Shown: piece by piece, positions 26,066-32,469 of the stretch
Layout: every line of letters begins with the position of its first letter
Position numbering within the stretch: position 1 is the stretch's first letter
NCBI GenBank assembly: GCA_020427005.1
Contig: JAGQOY010000064.1
Span: 1-32,469, forward strand
DNA length: 32,469 nucleotides
Direction: 5' to 3'
From: Planctomycetales bacterium
GTDB taxonomy: Bacteria; Planctomycetota; Planctomycetia; Pirellulales; Pirellulaceae
Translations under genes and position numbers: made by a program
The notes under the pieces: model-generated
The model's input: only the letters and a program-made list of their open reading frames with translations
Told to the model about the DNA's origin: nothing
Database searches by the model: none

Positions 26066-27469
26066 GTGAATACTTTAGAGTACGACACGATTATCATCGG
26101 TGCTGGCATGTCAGGCCTAGCGGCGGGCATTCGGTTAGCAAACTACGATCAGCGTGTTTGCATTCTTGAAAAGCACTGGACCATCGGTGGACTCAATTCT
26201 TTCTATCGTACAGGTGGTCGAAATTATGATGTGGGCCTGCATGCGATAACGAACTTCACTCCGGCGGGAACCAAAAAAGGTCCGTTAGCCCGGTTGTTGC
26301 GTCAACTTCGATTTCGTTGGGAAGACTTTGAGCTGTCGCCTCAGATTGGCAGCGCTGTCGTCTTTCCGGGCGCACGTCTTGGTTTTACCAACGATATTGA
26401 ATTTCTCAAGTCCGAAGTGGCTCGCGAATTTCCAACTCAACGTGACAACTTTCAGCGCGTTTTGGCGGAACTGACGGACTACGATGATTTGACGCAAGAA
26501 AACTTCGGTGGTTCTGCTCGTGAATTTCTAAATCAAACGATCAGTGAACCGCTGTTGGTTGAAATGTTGCTGTGTCCTCTCATGTGGTACGGCAACGCGC
26601 GGGAAAACGATATGGACTTTGGGCAATTTTGCATCATGTTTCGCAGCATTTTTTTGGAAGGTTTTGCTCGACCATTCAAAGGTGTGCGGCTGATTCTCAA
26701 GCACTTGGTGCGGCGTTTTCGAGCTCTGGGGGGGGAGCTAAAACTTCGAAGTGGAGTGGCCAGTATCCAAGTAGAAGGTGACCGAGCCATTGGCGTAGTC
26801 CTTGAGAATGGCCAGCAAATTCATGCCAAACGAATACTTTCGAGTGCTGGTATCATCGAGACACAGCGATTGTGTGAAGATCTAACAGAAACGCAGCCCG
26901 CTTTGGCTGGACAATTGACATTTATTGAATCGATCAGCGTATTGGATCGACAGCCGAAGGAAGTAGGATTTCCTGAAACAATCGTGTTCTACAATGACAG
27001 TGATCAGTTTCACTGGCAGCGCCCGGAACAGGGGTTGTGCGATACTCGCACAGGCGTAATCTGCAGTCCAAATAACTATCTGTATTCTACGGAAGATGGA
27101 AATCTTGAAGACGGGATTATCCGTTTAACTACCATTGCAGATTTCGATTCTTGGACACATCTTACAGAGGAAGAATATCTACGACAGAAGATGTGGTGGT
27201 ATGATCGCAGTGTCGCATCTGCCGTCCGTTTCATTCCCGATTTTCGCTCGCACGTCATCGACACGGACGTCTTTACTCCCAAGACGATTCGGCGATTCAC
27301 ATCGCATATCAATGGGGCAGTCTACGGAGCACCTGAGAAACGCCTAGATGGAACGACACATCTTAAGAATCTATTTCTTTGTGGCACAGATCAGGGCTTT
27401 GTGGGAATCATCGGCAGCATTGTGAGCGGTATTTCGATCGCCAACCAACACTGCCTGCGAGAAGCTTAG
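26066..27469 (+). CDS. CrtI/RetSat-like FAD-dependent oxidoreductase
   Basis: 467 residues from a GTG at 26066, preferred because the dinucleotide fold begins at once (DTIIIGAGMSGLAAG, GxGxxG at 12-17, then Glu of VCILEKHWTIGG). The frame is open back to a TTG at 25967 (500 residues). The C-terminal FAD motif is LFLCGTDQGFVGIIGS. The family includes phytoene desaturases and retinol saturases, which act on conjugated or isoprenoid double bonds. It follows the ACP by about 250 bp on the same strand, which suggests an acyl rather than a carotenoid substrate, but that is inference. The stop is 18 bp from the convergent sulfatase stop. Confidence 0.83.
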   Translation: MNTLEYDTIIIGAGMSGLAAGIRLANYDQRVCILEKHWTIGGLNSFYRTGGRNYDVGLHAITNFTPAGTKKGPLARLLRQLRFRWEDFELSPQIGSAVVFPGARLGFTNDIEFLKSEVAREFPTQRDNFQRVLAELTDYDDLTQENFGGSAREFLNQTISEPLLVEMLLCPLMWYGNARENDMDFGQFCIMFRSIFLEGFARPFKGVRLILKHLVRRFRALGGELKLRSGVASIQVEGDRAIGVVLENGQQIHAKRILSSAGIIETQRLCEDLTETQPALAGQLTFIESISVLDRQPKEVGFPETIVFYNDSDQFHWQRPEQGLCDTRTGVICSPNNYLYSTEDGNLEDGIIRLTTIADFDSWTHLTEEEYLRQKMWWYDRSVASAVRFIPDFRSHVIDTDVFTPKTIRRFTSHINGAVYGAPEKRLDGTTHLKNLFLCGTDQGFVGIIGSIVSGISIANQHCLREA

Positions 27470-27487
27470 TACGAATTGCGTCCTGGA

Positions 27488-30085
27488 CTATTCTTCGGCG
27501 GCCACCTGCAGCATGTGAATCTGTGTTGCCGATAGCAACGGACGATACTGAAATGGCTCGACGCCGTTGTTGCCTTGTTCATGTTTGCGGAACAAATAGA
27601 GATAGGTTTCATTTTGAGGGCGATGCATTTCAAAGAAACTGTGGTGAGCATCCCGTGATAATTCACTGAGCCGTTCAACTCGCTCGGAATTGCCAGCCGC
27701 TAAGTCCCCCAACAAACCAGAAGCAAGTCGATTCGTCCAGTTTCGATATCCAATCTGGCTCAAATATTGAGCGGATTCAAACCAACCCGTTTCGATGTCC
27801 GGCAGCTGAAGAACTGCCAATGGTTCTCCTGGCTCTGCCAACGTGGTGGCGAGTTGGTCTACCACTGCTGCGAATTCAACCTGGCGCGAAGCGTAGTGGT
27901 TGGTGACTTGCTTCCAGGGTATGCCTTCTGTCTGGTGTTCGGTTGTGAGCTTTAACTTTGGCGGATGGCACAAAACAACTCGTCTCTGAGACGATTGTAG
28001 CGCATTGATCAACTCCGCCAGCTGTTCACGAAATTGTTCGACAGTCATTTCATCACTCAGCGCTTCGCTCATTCCATAGGCCACGACGACAACGCTTGGT
28101 GCGGCCAATTCCAAGTCTTTCATCCGCCGCTGTTTGCCTTCTTCGGGAGTACCGAATACTGCTCGAGCCTGGCCGGTCACATCATCTCCGCTCCATCCAA
28201 GATTGCAAAAAGATAATGCCATCTCAGGTGCTCTAGCCAGTAGTTCAGCTTCCATCGCCCCATTAGCTTGAGCTCGTTCGATTAGTGTCCCGCCTAGCCA
28301 GGCAATCCGGTCGCCAGGTCGAAGCCAGCTTGGAGCCGAAATTTGTAAATCCCGTCCGCGCCCGAGAAAATGGACATACGCATAAAAGGCACCCACATCC
28401 CGATCGCCATGCTCGCTGCCAATTAGTCGCGAGCTGAGGCGATAGTCTCCCGGTTGCAACTGAACCGTCACCGGAGCTAGCACCGCCTTGGGGTCGGTTG
28501 AAACAGATACTTTGATGTCATTGAGCGATACTTCTACCTGACTACAATTCAGTGCTCGCGGTTCCTCCAAGGGTTGGCGGGCAAGTAGGATTTGGTATCG
28601 GCCCGGCTGAACAACGGTCACCTCCCAACTTCCATTGGTAGCGGGAGCAGAGGCAATCATTCTCTGATTCCAGGGAGGTGCCGGACCGTGCCAATCATGT
28701 CCGGTCAAGAAGGCCTGTGGAGCAGCCGGATCCCCAAGTGGGATTCGTGAGTATTGGGAAGAGTCAGGTCGACAATCATCCCACCACTTCAAGTAGGCTT
28801 GGCGTAGTTGATCGACAACTTGCGGATGCGTATTGGCCAAGTCCGTTTCTTGGCCGGGATCATCTGCCATTGAATATAGCTCAGCACCATCGACCAATCG
28901 CCAATTGTCAGTCATCACTGCGCTCTTGGTCCACTGCACAGGCGCTTCTACTCGGTGGGATTGAACAACCAAAGTACGCGAACTCGATTGCAGCGATTCC
29001 ACGAGTGGTAGTAGGTTGATTCCATCCAGATGTGTTGTAGGACTTGTACCAATCCCACATGCAGCTGCTAGGGTTGGAAGCAGATCAACATGGGCACTCA
29101 GAGCAGAATAGTCTCTGCCTGCAAATCTCCCATCCGGGAAACGAATGAAACAAGGTACTCTATGGCCACCCTCATACTGCTGACCTTTTGTACCTCGCAT
29201 GCCGGCGTTGTATCCATTCCATTTTGACTCGGGGCCAGCTTCATTTCTCCCCACGCGATAACCGGCAGCGGTACCATTGTCGGTCATGAACACAACCACG
29301 GTATCGCGTGATAATTGTCTTTCATCGAGTAGCCTAAGCAGTTTTGCCAAGTTGTCATCGATATTCGTAATCATCCCATAGAAACTAGCCATTGGTTCCG
29401 AGACACCTTGATCAAGGTAAGGCTGTTTATAGGAATCCGCTACGTTGTAGGGGCCATGGGGTGCATTCGTTGCCAAATAGCAGAAAAATGGTTTATCGGA
29501 TTTCGTAGTAATGAATTGCTTGGCAGCATCAAAAAAAACATCAGTACAGTAACCGCGTACGGGAGTTAGCTCTCCAGCGGACAAATAAACATCGTCAAAG
29601 TAATGGTTTCCCCAAGTGTCGGGCGTCTGTCCCACACCACCTCCTCCATGGTTCAGCGTTACGTCAAAGCCACGGTCCTGAGGGCGGTAGGGATAGTTGT
29701 CCCCCAAATGCCATTTGCCAAACATGCCCGTGCGATAACCAGCTTGGCGGAATACCTGGGGCATCGTAACCGCATCGGCTCGCATGATGCTTCGACCCAT
29801 GATGGTATGCCAAACACCTACCCGCAATGGAAACTGTCCGCTCATCAATGCAGATCGCGTTTCTGCGCAGGTGGGCTCTACATGAAAATTCGTGAGCCTG
29901 AGGCTTTGCCTGGCGAGCGAGTCCATGGTTGGCGTATGTATCATCGAATTACCATGGAAACCTACATCACCGTAACCTTGGTCATCGGTAATCACCAGTA
30001 AGACGTTAGGAGTCTTGGCCCACGTGGGGCAAAGCAACATGAAACTACAGCCCAGTGAAACCCAACCGATCAGGAAGCTGCGCAT
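27488..30085 (-). CDS. Arylsulfatase fused to a degenerate SGNH domain
   Basis: 865 residues from the ATG at 30085 (the frame opens with two TTG codons at 30100, but the ATG leads straight into a signal segment ending near TWA). The sulfatase domain has metal ligands DD at 34-35 (VITDDQGYGD), Cys73 in CAETR as the formylglycine site, GKWHLGD, TNAPHGPY and FMTDNG. A linker follows, then from about residue 591 an SGNH-like domain (GDRIAWLGGTLIER, NLGWSGDDV, GMSEAL, IGYRNW, RKHEQGNNGVE). The protein should be periplasmic or secreted and cleave sulfate esters, typically from algal polysaccharides. It is a single gene, convergent with the oxidoreductase. Confidence 0.9.
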   Translation of the reverse strand: MRSFLIGWVSLGCSFMLLCPTWAKTPNVLLVITDDQGYGDVGFHGNSMIHTPTMDSLARQSLRLTNFHVEPTCAETRSALMSGQFPLRVGVWHTIMGRSIMRADAVTMPQVFRQAGYRTGMFGKWHLGDNYPYRPQDRGFDVTLNHGGGGVGQTPDTWGNHYFDDVYLSAGELTPVRGYCTDVFFDAAKQFITTKSDKPFFCYLATNAPHGPYNVADSYKQPYLDQGVSEPMASFYGMITNIDDNLAKLLRLLDERQLSRDTVVVFMTDNGTAAGYRVGRNEAGPESKWNGYNAGMRGTKGQQYEGGHRVPCFIRFPDGRFAGRDYSALSAHVDLLPTLAAACGIGTSPTTHLDGINLLPLVESLQSSSRTLVVQSHRVEAPVQWTKSAVMTDNWRLVDGAELYSMADDPGQETDLANTHPQVVDQLRQAYLKWWDDCRPDSSQYSRIPLGDPAAPQAFLTGHDWHGPAPPWNQRMIASAPATNGSWEVTVVQPGRYQILLARQPLEEPRALNCSQVEVSLNDIKVSVSTDPKAVLAPVTVQLQPGDYRLSSRLIGSEHGDRDVGAFYAYVHFLGRGRDLQISAPSWLRPGDRIAWLGGTLIERAQANGAMEAELLARAPEMALSFCNLGWSGDDVTGQARAVFGTPEEGKQRRMKDLELAAPSVVVVAYGMSEALSDEMTVEQFREQLAELINALQSSQRRVVLCHPPKLKLTTEHQTEGIPWKQVTNHYASRQVEFAAVVDQLATTLAEPGEPLAVLQLPDIETGWFESAQYLSQIGYRNWTNRLASGLLGDLAAGNSERVERLSELSRDAHHSFFEMHRPQNETYLYLFRKHEQGNNGVEPFQYRPLLSATQIHMLQVAAEE

Positions 30086-30100
30086 GAGAAACCCCAACAA

Positions 30101-30485
30101 AAACTCAGAACTACGTTTAGATCATTGCTTCGAGTCAAATCGACTTTTGCCTATACGCAGCTTATGAGGAAGGCCGCGATTTGGAAAGAGTCTCAATATT
30201 CGTCACTGCCGAAATCGAGAGACTAGCTAACTGAAAGAGCAGTGTCGAACCATTGTAGACGGAATCGATGCAGAGTTGTGGTCCAGCGGGCTCAATACCC
30301 CGGTTCCGGAGTGGTTTAGTGGGTCCGAGGGCTGGCTGTTTAAAAAAGGTTAAGTAAGTGTGCGGGATAATCGAACATGCCCACTTACCCAAAATGGAAA
30401 GATCAAAAAGGGGTTCGGGCGACTTTGGGCACGCTCCAGAAGTTGGATTGCCACTCTGTGGAGATCCAGAATTGTGAGGGTTAAT
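30101..30485. other. Intergenic region between the sulfatase and DUF502 genes
   Basis: About 385 bp upstream of the sulfatase and downstream of the DUF502 gene. An open frame of 76 codons on the minus strand has no ribosome binding site and no recognisable features. No clear hairpin or repeat is seen. Confidence 0.5.
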
Positions 30486-31445
30486 TTAGGCGGACTCATC
30501 TTGCAAGGGCTGACCAGCGTGTTTCTCGATCAAGGCAGGGTTGTTAACTCGAATGGTTGCCCCCATGGGTGGTGGACAGACGACGCCACAGCTAACAATG
30601 AATTGCACCGCCTGATCGATCGTTAGCTCGAGGTCAATGGCATCGCGTTTACGAATATTGACCGTAAAACCCGTCATCGGCATGGGAGATGTGGGTACAA
30701 AAACGCTGACCATTTCCTCCCCAAGCGCGCTTCGCAGTGGTGGTAGGCTGTCGCTGGTCACGAAGCCAAGCGACCAAACGCCAACACGTGGATACTCGAT
30801 GGCTACAACTCGCGTGAACTCAATCTCTCTCTCGCTAAGTACAAAATCAGTGACTTGTTTAACGGAGGAGTACAAGTTGCGGACTAAGGGTAGCTGATTT
30901 ATGGCGCGCTCGAAACCTGTGACCAACAAGCGACCCACGCCTGCGGCCAGGAAGCGCCCGACAAAGAACAGAGCGCTGAGCAAGACCAGTAGCAGCAAAG
31001 GAATAGTGAATGAGCGAGGCATATAGCGCAATTTGACGTACGCTTCATAGTAGTCTGTAGCCGAAAGCGGATTGCGCATGTCCTTAGGCAATAAATCCAC
31101 TTTCTGATCAACATGATTCACCACATGTATGGGCAGAAATTTATGGCCAATCTTGGCTGGCACATAGGTAAAGCCCTCGAATGTAAAGACCCCGTTGTCA
31201 CCATTGGCTGTAGCACCCTCCGGTCGAATGTCGAGAATATCCGCAGTTAGCCATACTATGGTTGAACGCGCAGCCGTTTCGAGTGGAAATAATACGTATT
31301 GTTCCACAGCACTGGCAATCCAAATTAGCAACAAAAGTGTTACCAATGGAGGAGCTATAATACTGCTCCCCCGCCAGATGGCTCGTTGCAGACTCGATTT
31401 GGGCTTGGCAGGTGTTTTAGGCAATTCAGCCGGTTTGGCAGTCAT
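30486..31445 (-). CDS. DUF502 family membrane protein
   Basis: 319 residues. The first 25 are polar and Pro/Lys-rich. A membrane helix lies near 32-52 and a second near 147-178 (LLLLVLLSALFFVGRFLAAG). The C-terminal cytosolic half carries family-like segments IPLVRNLYSSVKQV-type (here INQLPLVRNLYSSVKQV), EFTRVVAIEYPRVGVWSLG, FVPTSPMPMTGF and TIDQAVQFIVSCG. DUF502 has no assigned biochemistry. It begins 40 bp after the comF stop on the same strand and may be co-transcribed. Confidence 0.9.
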   Translation of the reverse strand: MTAKPAELPKTPAKPKSSLQRAIWRGSSIIAPPLVTLLLLIWIASAVEQYVLFPLETAARSTIVWLTADILDIRPEGATANGDNGVFTFEGFTYVPAKIGHKFLPIHVVNHVDQKVDLLPKDMRNPLSATDYYEAYVKLRYMPRSFTIPLLLLVLLSALFFVGRFLAAGVGRLLVTGFERAINQLPLVRNLYSSVKQVTDFVLSEREIEFTRVVAIEYPRVGVWSLGFVTSDSLPPLRSALGEEMVSVFVPTSPMPMTGFTVNIRKRDAIDLELTIDQAVQFIVSCGVVCPPPMGATIRVNNPALIEKHAGQPLQDESA

Positions 31446-31485
31446 AGATAGACTTAATTCCCGTTATCTAGTCGAAAATGTAGTT

Positions 31486-32292
31486 CTAATGATTGTGCAG
31501 GGAATCGGGTGAGCTATCCAAGTCTGTGGAAAACTTGAGTTGCGTTTCACGTGCACCCGTTCCTCGAGCGATTACCGCTGCCGTTACGCTAAGTGCGTAA
31601 CCTTTCTTCAGAACTCGGGCAATCTCGTTGGTTGTGGATCCGCTGGTCAAAACATCATCCACCAGCAAAACATGCCTTCTGTCTTGAGTTTTGGCACCCA
31701 CAATTTCGAAAGCACCACGCACATTCTTTCGTCTTTCAGTCCAAGAGAGTAGGCCCTGCTTGCGGGTTTTCCGGATTCTGCGGACTTTGCCGGTTACCAT
31801 AGGCCAGCCGGTGAGATCAGCCAAATGTTGTGTTAGCAGGTTGGCTGTGGGTGCTACCCCAGAAAATTTCCGTGTCCAGTGATTGGGGACAGGCATCAGG
31901 ACAGGTGGGTGTTCCGAGTGGTTCCAATGTTCCGCGGAATTCAGCAACCGGTGAGCTAGTAGTTCGGCCAGTGATCGCCGCAATGGCTCATAGGAGCGTT
32001 TTTTAATTAGGATGACTGCCTTCCGCAAGTCATCGCGATAAGGGCCGAGCGCCTGAACAGATGCTAGTTGCCAATCTGAGTTGCGACAACGAAAGCAATC
32101 CTCAACCGGTACTACGTTGGGTAATGGACTGGCGCAACGACGGCAACGATGGTAGTCATGCACCAGGAGCTTTTGGCAGGCTGAACAGACTCGTTGCGGA
32201 AATAGGACTGGGCATTCGCACCATACACATTCTGCCGGAAACACAATCTGCTCAAGGTGCTGAAAGGAATGCAACCAATCAATCAATAACAT
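31486..32292 (-). CDS. comF: ComF-family phosphoribosyltransferase-like protein
   Basis: 268 residues. The N-terminus holds a set of cysteines (22, 25, 27, 36, 39, 50, 53, 66, 69) of the zinc-finger type seen in ComF. Then come LGPYRDDLRKAV and, near 214, the PRPP-binding signature VLLVDDVLTSGSTTNE. ComF is needed for DNA uptake during competence in Bacillus and Haemophilus, as a cytosolic partner of the uptake machinery; other competence genes are not in this window. AAAGGAG precedes the ATG. DUF502 follows 40 bp downstream. Bases 32293-32469 show nothing else. Confidence 0.9.
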   Translation of the reverse strand: MLLIDWLHSFQHLEQIVFPAECVWCECPVLFPQRVCSACQKLLVHDYHRCRRCASPLPNVVPVEDCFRCRNSDWQLASVQALGPYRDDLRKAVILIKKRSYEPLRRSLAELLAHRLLNSAEHWNHSEHPPVLMPVPNHWTRKFSGVAPTANLLTQHLADLTGWPMVTGKVRRIRKTRKQGLLSWTERRKNVRGAFEIVGAKTQDRRHVLLVDDVLTSGSTTNEIARVLKKGYALSVTAAVIARGTGARETQLKFSTDLDSSPDSLHNH

Positions 32293-32469
32293 AAGTTCGC
32301 ATCTCCTTTCGGTATCGCATATTCATATTAAGACTTGTAATCGAGCTCGCCGGGAACAGAAGTAGTTCGAGCTGCAGTGCTGATTGGCATCCATTGGATT
32401 CTCAGTGTTGACCTTTTATGCTGAATCCTCGAACCCGTTCTGATATTTACGTGTCCCTAGTTATGACTA

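Noticed and set aside
30162..30392. Minus-strand open frame of 76 codons upstream of the sulfatase
   Set aside because: No ribosome binding site, no homology that I recognise and no operon context.

Overview
The window looks like a chromosomal segment of a planctomycete, probably of the Pirellulaceae type. The strongest indicators are gene families and pairings typical of that phylum. These are a DUF1549/DUF1553 cytochrome-c-like protein followed 26 bp later by a Tat-exported DUF1501 protein, an arylsulfatase fused to a PVC-type SGNH domain, a YfbK-like von Willebrand lipoprotein, a secreted prenyltransferase-repeat protein and a DUF502 protein. Coding density is moderate. The intergenic spaces are long and rich in small palindromic and tandem repeats. 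I recognise no tRNA, rRNA, CRISPR array, full insertion sequence or prophage.

Layout. Bases 1-2343 hold the right half of a palindromic repeat, an exported alpha/beta hydrolase and CorA, the two genes overlapping by 4 bp on the minus strand. Bases 2344-7106 hold REP-like hairpins, an asparagine synthase, an unknown secreted protein with a terminator downstream, and a small two-TM protein. A 125-bp MITE-like element (7103-7227) supplies the stop codon of that last gene. Bases 7403-9093 hold prfB, whose reading needs a programmed +1 frameshift, and a small unknown gene 7 bp downstream. Bases 9094-9657 are a repeat cluster. Next come a UPF1/IGHMBP2-like SF1 helicase (minus), a TMEM43-family membrane protein (plus), and the DUF1501 and DUF1549/1553 pair (minus).

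Bases 17307-17832 are a second repeat cluster (four 25-bp tandem units, a nested hairpin, a 111-bp palindrome) running into the 3' end of kdsB. Then come an exported lactonase-type beta-propeller, a small membrane protein, an HD-domain alarmone-hydrolase-like protein, a pair of about 150-bp direct repeats, the vWA lipoprotein and a convergent prenyltransferase-repeat protein. The right end has an acyl carrier protein followed by a CrtI-like FAD oxidoreductase, the convergent sulfatase/SGNH fusion, and a DUF502-ComF pair on the minus strand.

Most genes look like ordinary planctomycete chromosome content. The points most worth a second look are the palindromic elements that provide stop codons to host genes, the duplicated element at 21377-21836 with a preserved hairpin, the sulfatase fused to an SGNH domain lacking every canonical catalytic residue (and carrying an unusual CAETR maturation motif), and the ACP plus CrtI-like pair. 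I found no clear multi-gene defence or biosynthetic system. All functional calls come from reading motifs by eye, with no database search.
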